From Ruthenibacterium lactatiformans (lineage in GTDB: Bacteria; Bacillota; Clostridia; Oscillospirales; Ruminococcaceae), in the NCBI RefSeq assembly GCF_000949455.1, contig NZ_JXXK01000028.1, forward strand, positions 1-49,058: a stretch of DNA of 49,058 nt, written 5' to 3'. Shown here piece after piece: positions 8,261-16,304 of the stretch; the first letter of the stretch is position 1, and every line of letters starts with the position of its first letter. Position numbers and translations under genes: made by a program. Below the pieces are notes generated by a model. The model saw nothing but the letters and a program-made list of their open reading frames with translations, was not told the origin of the DNA and did no database searches.

Positions 8261-9388
8261 TCAGCGCGGCAAAAGATCCATCCCCACGTTGTAAGTCTTA
8301 CCATTTACTGCATCGTCCAGCCACTGCATGGGAGAGATTCCTGATACCTGGCCTTCGAGGAACGTGCTGGCCGCCAGAGTCATATGCTGCGTAAGGCCAT
8401 CCGGCTGCTTAAAATCATGGATGTAGAAGTGAAAGGGTACACCCAGCGCCTGCAGCTGCTCTACCTGACGGGTCAAAGCCTTCCCCATATGCGCGGCACC
8501 CTCCGGCGTATAGGCCAATATACCTATGTCAAAATAATTCTGGAAGGTCGTTAGTGCCGTGTCTCCCACGCCACAGAGGAAGAGGTAGCGCGCCCGTTCC
8601 CCGATCTGTCCGACCAGCTGCCGAAAAAAATCCACCAGAATGTTATCCGTCTGCACGCCCTCGGCAATGTGCTGCGGTGCGTTCCATGTTTCGCGGACAA
8701 TCTGCGGCCAACGGTCTGACAGCATAAGTGCGCTGTCGGAGCAAACGGTGACATCCGTGCATTTCGGAAAGGCTGCAATGACGTCCCCGGCAATGGCCGG
8801 CACCGCAAAGGCTCCGGCGCTCTCGCCGGCAATCAAAAGCTTCTCCGGGTTTGGGAACCACCTCGTGATATGGGCAAGACACGCTTTGAAGTTGGCATAT
8901 CCCCGATGGTGCAGCACCTGCGGGTTGCCGTTTTCATCGGTGTAGGAGAAATCGCGTTGGCCGATATGAAAATCTCCTGTGCCATAGTTCACCATTGCGA
9001 TGTTCCAATCCGCAAAGCAGTTGTTTTCTTCGAGTGTGAGGATGCCCTTGTTTTCCGGGAGGCGAAAAAACCAACGCTCATTTCCGGGCTGCACCTCGTC
9101 GGTGTAAAAGCCAACCTTTCCCTGCAAAATCCTTTTCAGTGTGCCGGGGCCGCGTGCCGTTTCCTCGTTGATGGATAAGCCACCGCCAATCATGAACACC
9201 AGCAGCTTGTCGGAGCGGCCTTTTTTCACATACATACAATACGGGTAATCCCCGCCGCACGCACAGCCCACCAGCCATTTTTTATACCATATCATCGGTT
9301 GGAGCTCGTCATTTTCGAGATCGTGCAGCACCGGATGCTTTTCCATCTCCTCCAAAATCGCCTTATATTGCTGCTCCCATGCTTCCAT
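8261..9388 (-). CDS. Pectin-acetylesterase (Notum/PAE)-like hydrolase
   Basis: This 375-residue protein starts at ATG 9388, behind GGGGAGG. It shows the pectinacetylesterase pattern: an early oxyanion segment LLVFMIGGGLSINEET, VNYGTGDFHIG in the middle, and the nucleophile elbow LLIAGESAGAFAVP (GxSxG). A late Asp/His region (DFKQPDGLTQHM) follows. Known PAE enzymes remove O-acetyl groups from homogalacturonan, and Notum removes palmitoleate. Unlike plant and many bacterial members it lacks a secretion signal. It would therefore work inside the cell on small imported acetylated sugars. Confidence 0.75.
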   Translation of the reverse strand: MEAWEQQYKAILEEMEKHPVLHDLENDELQPMIWYKKWLVGCACGGDYPYCMYVKKGRSDKLLVFMIGGGLSINEETARGPGTLKRILQGKVGFYTDEVQPGNERWFFRLPENKGILTLEENNCFADWNIAMVNYGTGDFHIGQRDFSYTDENGNPQVLHHRGYANFKACLAHITRWFPNPEKLLIAGESAGAFAVPAIAGDVIAAFPKCTDVTVCSDSALMLSDRWPQIVRETWNAPQHIAEGVQTDNILVDFFRQLVGQIGERARYLFLCGVGDTALTTFQNYFDIGILAYTPEGAAHMGKALTRQVEQLQALGVPFHFYIHDFKQPDGLTQHMTLAASTFLEGQVSGISPMQWLDDAVNGKTYNVGMDLLPR

Positions 9389-9405
9389 CCGCGTTGCCTC
9401 CCCTT

Positions 9406-10269
9406 TTATTCGTACTGGAAGATATCGCCGGTTGGCACATAGGTCACGGGCAGCGTGCCGTCCAACAGCCCTGGCAGCCAATCGGCCATATAACGCATGC
9501 CCAGTTCTTCCAGATTAAAATGGCCGATGTTCATGCAGGCTTTGTTTTTCCCCATAGCCACGGCGTCGCGGATATAAGAAAGGATGTCCCACTCGATAAT
9601 CTCACCGGGGATCAGCACTTCGATGCCATTTTCTTTTTCCATCTCGCCTATCAGCAAGGTGGCGTAATCGGCGTAGACCTCACTGTCACCGCCCTGCTGG
9701 GGGCAAAAGCCGCCCGGATACAAATGGGCGCACAGGCCTACACGGCTCACCTTCGCGCCGGGGTCGCCAATATACCGCAGGCCATTCAGATGCAGTTTTT
9801 CCATCAGATATTGGCGCAGCTCACCTACGGTGGTCTCCGGCAAATGGCACAGGTAGAACATAGGAATTCCGGCGGTGTCCGGGCGGTAATAATCTTCCCA
9901 GCCCAGATATTTCAGCACGCCCGTGAAGATACCGTCCGGCTGATGGACATGGATATGATCGTGATCGCGCCAGACGGTAATTCCCTTTTCCTGCAAAATC
10001 GCCCGTTTTTCCTCGTATACCCGGTTTTCAAAGGGGCCTCGCCACTGGGGAAAATCCGGCGTCATGTAGTAGATCGGCTCGTGGGTGATGATGAGGTTCG
10101 CCCCCAGGGCCGCCGCCTTGCGGATCACCTCTACCGTGGGCACCAGGGCGCATACGACGCCGGTGCACTCTGCGCCGGGGTTCCCGCTTTTGTAGCCGTC
10201 ACAGCCCTCGTATCCCGCCATGGACGGGTGATAGTGCAAAATCTTTTCAATGACTTCTTTGTTCTTCAT
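9406..10269 (-). CDS. Nif3-like dinuclear-metal-centre protein
   Basis: This 287-residue protein starts at ATG 10269 behind GGGGAGAG. It has the Nif3/YbgI features: ECTGVVCALVPTVEVIRKAAALGANLIITHEP near the N-terminus, with the THEP metal-binding motif, and a C-terminal His/Glu site (MNIGHFNLEELGM). Nif3 proteins form toroidal hexamers with a di-metal centre and were long of unknown function; hydrolase activity on cyclic substrates has been proposed. It is the first gene after the terminator that follows the binding-protein gene. Its presence in a sugar operon is unusual for this family. Confidence 0.8.
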   Translation of the reverse strand: MKNKEVIEKILHYHPSMAGYEGCDGYKSGNPGAECTGVVCALVPTVEVIRKAAALGANLIITHEPIYYMTPDFPQWRGPFENRVYEEKRAILQEKGITVWRDHDHIHVHQPDGIFTGVLKYLGWEDYYRPDTAGIPMFYLCHLPETTVGELRQYLMEKLHLNGLRYIGDPGAKVSRVGLCAHLYPGGFCPQQGGDSEVYADYATLLIGEMEKENGIEVLIPGEIIEWDILSYIRDAVAMGKNKACMNIGHFNLEELGMRYMADWLPGLLDGTLPVTYVPTGDIFQYE

Positions 10270-10357
10270 AGCTCTCCCCTCTATCCAGCAGGCCTGTGCT
10301 GATATCCTTATTGCATGTGATTTCTCCCATTACAGCGAGTAAGAGTAGTCCCTTGGA

Positions 10358-10386
10358 AAACAGCCCCGGCATTGCCGGGGCTGTTT
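10358..10386 (-). terminator. Terminator between importer and enzyme genes
   Basis: An 11-bp perfect stem, ACAGCCCCGGC/GCCGGGGCTGT (10360-10370 with 10374-10384), has a 3-base loop and T-runs on both sides. It lies just after the binding-protein gene. It probably sets high transporter and lower enzyme expression from one promoter, unless the enzymes have a promoter of their own in 10270-10350, where I see none. Confidence 0.8.
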
Positions 10387-10415
10387 TTCCCTTGGTCATT
10401 TTGTGCAGTGCCTGT

Positions 10416-11969
10416 TTATTGGGCAGCCTTCCATGCATCATATTGAGCCTGCTTTTCGGCAATAATTTCGTCAATGCCCGCATCCTTCAACGCCTGATTG
10501 AATTCAGGAATGGCCGTCTCCGGATCCACGCTGCCGCAGTCAAGGCCGCAATAATACTGCATAATTACATTGTTGACCGCCGCATACTGTGCCGTAACAT
10601 TGCTGGGGTCGAACACGAAGCCGAAGGAATGGGAATGTTTGGCATTGTAGTTGTTGTCCACACCGAACTCGACGCTTTCCTGAGAGGTACCCACCGCCGG
10701 ATATTCCAGGCCGCTATACATATTGCCATAGTTCATATAGCCGCCGGGATAGGGAACGGAAGCGGAGTCAAACCCTTCGGGCGGCTGCACCGTACCGTCC
10801 TCGTTCACCACATAGTCGCGATCCTTGATGCCCCATTGAATCAGATTGGCAATGTCCGCATCACAATATGTCAGGTTCAGAAATTTCAGCGCCGCCTCCG
10901 GGTGCTTGCTCGTGGAAGCTACGCAGAAAGGCTGATTGGTTACGTTATTGGTATTGATTACCGCATTCCCAAGAGCCTTACCTTCCAAGGGCTGACCTGT
11001 TTGATTGGAGGCATTGGTGGCTACGTAGTCCGGATGGCCGCCCTGTCCCGTGATGTTGGCGAACCCATTGCCGGCGGCCAGCAAATCAATGTTGGTGCCC
11101 GTGTAGGTAACAAGATCCTGCATAATATAGCCTTTTTGGTACCAATCGCGCACAAGCGCCATCTGTTCGGCATATTCCTCTGTCTCAAACAGGTTCACGA
11201 CCGTGTCGCTGTCGCCCATCAAAACACCCGCGGGCATCAGAGGGCTATCTCCCATGCTGTCCACGCCTGGAATAGCATAGGTCATGCCCGTCCAACCACC
11301 GAATCCAGCATTGCCACCGATCAAAGGATACATCTCCGGGTAGGAAGCTTTCACTTTGGCAAATACTTCAGTCAGGTCCTCCACGGAATTGACGTCATCC
11401 AGGCTGATTTCCAATTCCTCGGCGATGTCACTGCGCCATGTCAAGTTGATGTACAACGCACTGGGCAGCCATGCGGGCAGCGCATAGATGCGCCCGTCCA
11501 AAGAAACGCAGTCCCACCAGTCCTCTGGGATCAGCTCTTTCACATCGGGACAGTTGGCGTCCACCAGATCCGTGATATCATAGCACATATCGCTGGACAG
11601 AATCGTCTGAAAATTCTGAAACGCGCAAAATGCGTCGATCTGGCCGCCGCTCTGCAGTTCCATTGACACCTTGTTAAAATATTCAGCAACTGGATACACC
11701 TGATAGTCTACTTTTACGCCAATTTTGTCCACAGTTATCTCGTTGATGGCATCCTCTACCGCTTGGAGGCCTTCCTCAGACGGAGGCGAGTTGATCGTCC
11801 ACGTGGCGAAAACAATTTCCTCCACTTCGCCGGAAGGGGCAGCCGGCGCGCTGCCGGAAGAAGCGTCAGCTGCCGGTGTGCTGCCGGCAGTGCTGCTGCC
11901 CGTACCGCCGCAGGCCGTCAGAGCCACGACAAGGCATAGAAGTAACGCGATCAGTTTCTTCATTTTCAT
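10416..11969 (-). CDS. ABC transporter substrate-binding lipoprotein (LplA-like, CUT1)
   Basis: This is a 517-residue extracellular solute-binding protein. The start is ATG 11969 after GAGGAGAAAAG. It opens with a lipoprotein signal (MKMKKLIALLLCLVVALTAC-GG) with lipobox LTAC, then a Ser/Ala/Gly-rich linker, then the family-1 binding-protein fold. Length and permease partners match the LplA/YtcQ group that captures oligosaccharides for CUT1 importers. It is the third gene of the permease-permease-binding protein operon and is followed by a terminator. Ligand unknown; plant-derived acetylated or glucosylated oligosaccharides would suit the neighbours. An ATPase gene is absent, as usual when a shared MsmK/UgpC-type ATPase serves many importers. 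Confidence 0.9.
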   Translation of the reverse strand: MKMKKLIALLLCLVVALTACGGTGSSTAGSTPAADASSGSAPAAPSGEVEEIVFATWTINSPPSEEGLQAVEDAINEITVDKIGVKVDYQVYPVAEYFNKVSMELQSGGQIDAFCAFQNFQTILSSDMCYDITDLVDANCPDVKELIPEDWWDCVSLDGRIYALPAWLPSALYINLTWRSDIAEELEISLDDVNSVEDLTEVFAKVKASYPEMYPLIGGNAGFGGWTGMTYAIPGVDSMGDSPLMPAGVLMGDSDTVVNLFETEEYAEQMALVRDWYQKGYIMQDLVTYTGTNIDLLAAGNGFANITGQGGHPDYVATNASNQTGQPLEGKALGNAVINTNNVTNQPFCVASTSKHPEAALKFLNLTYCDADIANLIQWGIKDRDYVVNEDGTVQPPEGFDSASVPYPGGYMNYGNMYSGLEYPAVGTSQESVEFGVDNNYNAKHSHSFGFVFDPSNVTAQYAAVNNVIMQYYCGLDCGSVDPETAIPEFNQALKDAGIDEIIAEKQAQYDAWKAAQ

Positions 11970-12026
11970 CTTTTCTCCTCTTTTCTTGTTGTGTGATACT
12001 GTATTCACGCACCCAAAGGGTACGGA

Positions 12027-12908
12027 TCAACCTTTTACCGCGCCCACTACGACGCCCCGAATCAAATATTTTTGAACAAACGGAAAAATCACCAAAATCG
12101 GCAGTATGCCAATGACAGCCAGCGCCATGCGTACCGAGGAACTGGGTAGTTCCACCGTAATCGCTACACCACTGGTAGCGGCAGTGCTTTTCAACGCCTG
12201 AATGTTATTCATGATGCGGATCAAAAAGTTCTGGATACCAAACAGTTTGGTATCATTAATGAAATAGAGGCCGTTAATCCAGTCGTTCCAATAGGTAAGG
12301 CCTGTAAACAGGCTGATGGTCGCCACGGTAGGAACCGCCAGAGGTAGCATGATCTTAAAGAAAATGGTGCCCTCGCCCGCGCCGTCCAACTGGGCCGACT
12401 CGATCAATGAATCCGGAATATTGTTCTGATAATAGTTGCGCACCAAAATCACGTTGAACGCCGTCACCAGATAATTGGGCAGAATCAGGGCCAAGAGCGT
12501 ATCTTTGATATGGAAGAAGCGCGCCCACATGATATAGGAAGCCACGACGCCACCGTTGAATAGCATGGTAAAAAACACAAAGAAGGCCAGAGCATTGCGG
12601 TACTTGAAACTTTTGCGGGACATGGGGTATGCCAGCATCGCAGTGATGAAAACACTGGCAACCGTGCCGATGACCGTGACCAAGATGGAAATACCGTAGG
12701 CGCGGAAGATGGTGCTGCCCTGTTTGATCATATAGATGTAGGAATCGAGGCTCCAGTTTTCCGGGAACAAGGTATACCCACTGGACAGAATCTCTTTTTC
12801 GTCGGTAAAAGAGGCCAGCACCAGCAGCAGGATAGGAATCAGCGTAACGATCACCAGCACCAAAGTAATGGCCGTCGACACACGGACAGCTCTTTTCTGT
12901 TCTATCAT
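12027..12908 (-). CDS. ABC sugar transporter permease (LplC/YtcP-like)
   Basis: This 293-residue inner-membrane permease starts at ATG 12908, behind GGGGGAAGGAA; the frame extends upstream into the partner permease gene but without support. It has six predicted membrane helices (for example ITLVLVIVTLIPILLLVLASF) and the EAA loop (SLIESAQLDGAGEGTIFFKIMLPLAVP) that contacts the ATPase. It is the second permease of the CUT1 importer, with the upstream gene 13 bases away. Confidence 0.92.
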   Translation of the reverse strand: MIEQKRAVRVSTAITLVLVIVTLIPILLLVLASFTDEKEILSSGYTLFPENWSLDSYIYMIKQGSTIFRAYGISILVTVIGTVASVFITAMLAYPMSRKSFKYRNALAFFVFFTMLFNGGVVASYIMWARFFHIKDTLLALILPNYLVTAFNVILVRNYYQNNIPDSLIESAQLDGAGEGTIFFKIMLPLAVPTVATISLFTGLTYWNDWINGLYFINDTKLFGIQNFLIRIMNNIQALKSTAATSGVAITVELPSSSVRMALAVIGILPILVIFPFVQKYLIRGVVVGAVKG

Positions 12909-12921
12909 TTCCTTCCCCCTC

Positions 12922-13857
12922 TCAAAACAATGCATTGTCGGAATCAAGCCTGCGCACCAATGTGTTGGCCCCCAGCACCAGGAGGAACCCCACCACAGAC
13001 TGGAACAGCGCGGCAGCCGCCGCCATACCCACATTGTTGGAAGTCATCAGCGCACGGTATACGTAAGTATCAATCGTCTGTGTCACGGGGAACAATACGC
13101 CCGAGTTTTGGGGCACCTGGTAGAACAGGCCGAAGTCGGAATAGAAAATACGTCCCACCATCATCAGCGTGGTGATGATCACAGTCGGCTTCAGCATGGG
13201 CAGTGTGATGTACCATATCTGCTTCAGTTTACCCGCGCCATCCAGCTGGGCTGATTCGTAAATTTCCTTGTTGATGCCCGCGATACCCGCCATATAGATG
13301 ATGGATGTGTAGCCGGTGTTCTTCCACAGGAACACCAGCAGCAAAATAAAGGGCCAGTATTTCGGCGTGGAATACCAGGCCACCGGGTCTAATCCCAGCG
13401 CAGGCAAAACCGTTTTATCCAAAAAGCCATTGTCCGCGTTCAAAAAGGCATAGCCCACGATGCCAATAATAACCCACGACAGGAGGTTGGGCAGCAGCAG
13501 GGAGGCTTGAAAGAACTTGGTGCGCAGGCGCTCGCCCAATTCGCTGAGCAGAATAGCCACGAAAATGGCGAAGACGGTGCCGATTACTATAAAGACCGCA
13601 TTGTACACAAGTGTGTTGCGCGTCATGATAAACGCGTCCTTTGTCTTAAACAAAAACTCAAAGTTTTTGAAGCCGCACCAGTCGCTGCCGAAGACGCCTT
13701 TCATATAGTTGAAGTCCTTAAAAGCGAGAAAAACGCCCAACATGGGAATATAGTTGTTGATCAACAGGTAGAGAATACCAGGAGCCGCAATCAGCAGCAG
13801 CCGCCAGGCCTGCCCGCCTGTTTTTTTCTTTCTCTGAACGCGCTTTATTCTCTCCAT
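12922..13857 (-). CDS. ABC sugar transporter permease (LplB/UgpA-like)
   Basis: This 311-residue permease has a basic N-terminus (MERIKRVQRKKK), six membrane segments and the EAA loop (EIYESAQLDGAGKLKQIWYITLPML). It starts at ATG 13857 with AAAGGG upstream. It is the first gene of the operon, directly after the LacI-controlled promoter region. It forms the translocation pore with the product of 12027-12908. Confidence 0.92.
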   Translation of the reverse strand: MERIKRVQRKKKTGGQAWRLLLIAAPGILYLLINNYIPMLGVFLAFKDFNYMKGVFGSDWCGFKNFEFLFKTKDAFIMTRNTLVYNAVFIVIGTVFAIFVAILLSELGERLRTKFFQASLLLPNLLSWVIIGIVGYAFLNADNGFLDKTVLPALGLDPVAWYSTPKYWPFILLLVFLWKNTGYTSIIYMAGIAGINKEIYESAQLDGAGKLKQIWYITLPMLKPTVIITTLMMVGRIFYSDFGLFYQVPQNSGVLFPVTQTIDTYVYRALMTSNNVGMAAAAALFQSVVGFLLVLGANTLVRRLDSDNALF

Positions 13858-13929
13858 GGCTTCAAACCCTTTCTTTGCATCTGTTGTTTTGCTGCTTTTA
13901 CTGCCCCTGCTCCATCAAGCTCTAACAAA

Positions 13930-13958
13930 AGCATAATTGATTAAAGCAAAAATGTCAA
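13930..13958 (-). promoter_or_regulatory. Candidate promoter of the ABC/catabolic operon
   Basis: On the minus strand a perfect -35 box TTGACA (13958-13953) is followed, 17 bases on, by TATGCT (13935-13930) as -10. The -35 box lies inside the operator at 13952-13969, so bound LacI-type repressor would block RNA polymerase. Confidence 0.6.
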
Positions 13959-13969
13959 TCGATTAACAT
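13952..13969 (-). promoter_or_regulatory. LacI-family operator O1
   Basis: ATGTCAATCGATTAACAT is an 18-bp imperfect palindrome centred on the CG typical of LacI/PurR-family operators. It overlaps the -35 box of the permease operon. An exact reverse-complement copy lies 226 bp away at 14178-14195. Confidence 0.75.
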
Positions 13970-14177
13970 TTTTTAGCAATAGAATTTCTCTTCTCATTTT
14001 TGTGCATTTTTCACATATATTGCGATTTCCATGCCAAAAAACTGAAATCAGCTTGTTTAAACACCATAAAATCTGGAAGAAAATTTAAAACACCGGCATT
14101 TCAAGCGCTATGAACCATAAAGTTTTCTTTGTGCAAAATCTCTATAAATAGCTTCTAAAATTCATAAGCACATTTTT

Positions 14178-14195
14178 ATGTTAATCGATTGACAT
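14178..14195 (+). promoter_or_regulatory. LacI-family operator O2
   Basis: ATGTTAATCGATTGACAT is the exact reverse complement of O1. It lies 38 bp beyond the end of the lacI-type gene. Two identical sites 226 bp apart suit DNA looping by a tetramer, or control of read-through from the regulator gene. The AT-rich DNA between the two sites (13970-14177) holds no gene. Confidence 0.7.
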
Positions 14196-14232
14196 TTTTG
14201 AAATTATCTATTAGCCTTATAAGTAGGAGTAG

Positions 14233-15213
14233 TTAGGTCGTTTCGCGCACGACCAGTTCCACAGGAAATGTCACGTTATCGGGCACTGTTTCCCCTTTTG
14301 CCGCACGCACTACTTGTTCCACCGCGCACTTGCAGATCGCTTCCACCGGCTGGCGGATGGTCGTCAGCTGTGGAGTGCAAAGAGAGGCCAGATCAATGTC
14401 GTCATAGCCAATCACTTTCAGTTTCTCCGGCACGCGGATGCCTGCCCCGGCGCAATACTGCAGGATCTGCGCGGCGATGATGTCGTTGGAAGCAAATATG
14501 CCATCCACATCCGGGTGCTGCTGAAACAGTTCATGGATCAGGTTTTGATATTTCATCGTGATGAACTGCTGTTCGCTGGCATCCACCATCACAGGCCCTT
14601 TTACACCTTGCTCCCGGCACACATCGCCAAAGCCGATATAACGCTTATTGGCATCCATCTTGATATTGGCGCTGCCGCTGATATACGCAAGGCTTCTGCA
14701 CCCCTTCTCCAAAAGATGCCGGGCGGCCAGACGCCCGCCGTTATAGTTGTCTGCGCAGACAGAGGGGATCTCTTCCGAGACCGTTCGGTCAATGGTGACC
14801 AACGGCTGCGTCAAAGAAATATGCTTTTCAAGGTTCTGCGTATGGCTGGCCAGGATCACGCCCGCCACTTTGTTGCCCTTCAGCATATTAAAATACTCTT
14901 TCTCTTTGCGCAGTTCCAAATCGGAAATACAAAGCAGCAGCTTGTAGCCATTGAGGCTGGCATACCGCTCCACATGGTCGATCACCATGCTGAAAAAAAA
15001 GTTGCGCGCGGAAGGAACGATTAGGCCGATGATATTACTTTTTTGCTTGATCAGGGATTGAGCGATCTCATTGGGCTGGTAATCCAACTCCTGCATTGCC
15101 TGTTCGATTTTCGCCCGTGTTTTAGGACTAACATTAGCGCGGTTGTTCAGCATACGGGAAATCGTCGTTACCGTTACACCCGCCAGCTGTGCCACATCTT
15201 TCAAGGTTGCCAT
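14233..15213 (-). CDS. LacI-family transcriptional regulator
   Basis: This 326-residue protein starts at ATG 15213 behind GGGAGGG. The N-terminus (MATLKDVAQLAGVTVTTISR) is a LacI helix-turn-helix, followed by a hinge helix (YQPNEIAQSLIKQKSNIIGL) and a periplasmic-binding-protein-like effector domain (FASNDIIAAQ, VIGYDDIDLASLCTPQLTTIRQP). It is the likely reader of the two operators at 13952 and 14178 and would release the importer operon when the sugar, or a product of it, is present. It is divergent from the kinase/GH13 pair. I see no exact operator copy in the 117-bp divergent region, so control of that pair is uncertain. Confidence 0.93.
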   Translation of the reverse strand: MATLKDVAQLAGVTVTTISRMLNNRANVSPKTRAKIEQAMQELDYQPNEIAQSLIKQKSNIIGLIVPSARNFFFSMVIDHVERYASLNGYKLLLCISDLELRKEKEYFNMLKGNKVAGVILASHTQNLEKHISLTQPLVTIDRTVSEEIPSVCADNYNGGRLAARHLLEKGCRSLAYISGSANIKMDANKRYIGFGDVCREQGVKGPVMVDASEQQFITMKYQNLIHELFQQHPDVDGIFASNDIIAAQILQYCAGAGIRVPEKLKVIGYDDIDLASLCTPQLTTIRQPVEAICKCAVEQVVRAAKGETVPDNVTFPVELVVRETT

Positions 15214-15330
15214 TCGTCTTTTCCCTCCCGTCTTGTTCTATCCGTTATTATTGCATAGCTCTGTTTGGAAGTCAAACGCCAATTCTGCGCTATTTTTTAA
15301 TCCCAACCACAATCAAAGAGGAGAATGAAC

Positions 15331-16287
15331 ATGGAACACACATTGTCAAGCCGTCTGAATACGTTGCTGGTACAGAAAGCGTCGCTTGTTCCGCAGCATG
15401 TACCGCAAGAGATCCCCCATGGCGATATGCCAGGAGATAAAATTGTGATCGACGAAGGGCACATCCAGAAGGCGAATACATTGACTCCGCCACTCATTGC
15501 TTTGCTGGCCAAGATACTGGAGCAAAAGAAATGCCCCCGTTGTGTCATTGGTGTTTGCGGCGGATCGGGCGTCGGCAAATCGGAAACGGCTTCTCTTTTG
15601 GGCTGGTATCTGCGGCAGCTGGATGTACCGTGTTATATTCTCTCGGGCGATAATTACCCCTATCGCATCCCCAAACACAACGATGCGGAACGGATGCGTG
15701 TGTTCCGGGACAGCGGCATCAAAGGCCTTTTCGCCCACGGCGTGTACACCGCCGAAATCGGCGGCATCCTACACGAATTGATGCTGCGTGATCAAGACGC
15801 CGACCCCCGCCTGTGCGAAACGCACCCGTGGCTCTCGATTTATCAGGCCACGGGGCGAAACGGATTAAAAGGATATCTGGGCACGCCCAACGAAATCGAT
15901 TTTTCCCGCGTCACTGATATCATCGCGCAGTTCCAAAACGGCGCACAGGCCATCATGCTGAAGCGCATGGGACGTGAAGAGGCGCAGCTGTGGTATGACC
16001 TTGTCGATTTCAGTAATGTATCGGTTTTGATTATCGAGTGGACACACAGCAACAGCGACTTCTTAAGTGGGGTAGACCTGCCCATTTTGCTGAACAGTAC
16101 GCCGCAAGAGACTCTGGCCCACCGCAGGCAGCGCAACCGCGATGGAAAAACCGACAGCCCTTTTACCACCATGGTGCTGGAAATCGAGCAGGCTCTTTTG
16201 ACCGCACAGGCCCACAAGGCGAAGCTCATCCTCTCAAAAAGCGGCAAGTTGCTGTCTTACGAAGAATTCTGCGGTATGATGAAATAA
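15331..16287 (+). CDS. P-loop kinase (uridine-kinase/adenylylsulfate-kinase-like)
   Basis: This 318-residue protein starts at ATG 15331, seven bases after GAGGAG; the ATG at 15325 is too close to that site. Walker A is GGSGVGKSE at about residues 77-85, followed by a kinase-fold pattern with LSGDNYPYRIPKHNDAERM (a Walker-B/substrate-binding Asp). The fold resembles uridine kinase, phosphoribulokinase and P-loop D-glycerate kinases; the exact substrate is not recognisable. It is followed 17 bases later by the GH13_18 phosphorylase gene, so it probably phosphorylates the acceptor that enzyme releases (fructose, glycerate or glycerol). That is an inference from the pairing. Confidence 0.7.
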   Translation: MEHTLSSRLNTLLVQKASLVPQHVPQEIPHGDMPGDKIVIDEGHIQKANTLTPPLIALLAKILEQKKCPRCVIGVCGGSGVGKSETASLLGWYLRQLDVPCYILSGDNYPYRIPKHNDAERMRVFRDSGIKGLFAHGVYTAEIGGILHELMLRDQDADPRLCETHPWLSIYQATGRNGLKGYLGTPNEIDFSRVTDIIAQFQNGAQAIMLKRMGREEAQLWYDLVDFSNVSVLIIEWTHSNSDFLSGVDLPILLNSTPQETLAHRRQRNRDGKTDSPFTTMVLEIEQALLTAQAHKAKLILSKSGKLLSYEEFCGMMK

Positions 16288-16304
16288 CATTGCGGGGTGC
16301 AACT

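Noticed and set aside
14098..14115. CRE-like site (TTTCAAGCGCTATGAA) between the LacI operators
   Set aside because: The centre AGCGCT is symmetric but the flanks are offset by one base, so it does not match a catabolite-responsive element well.
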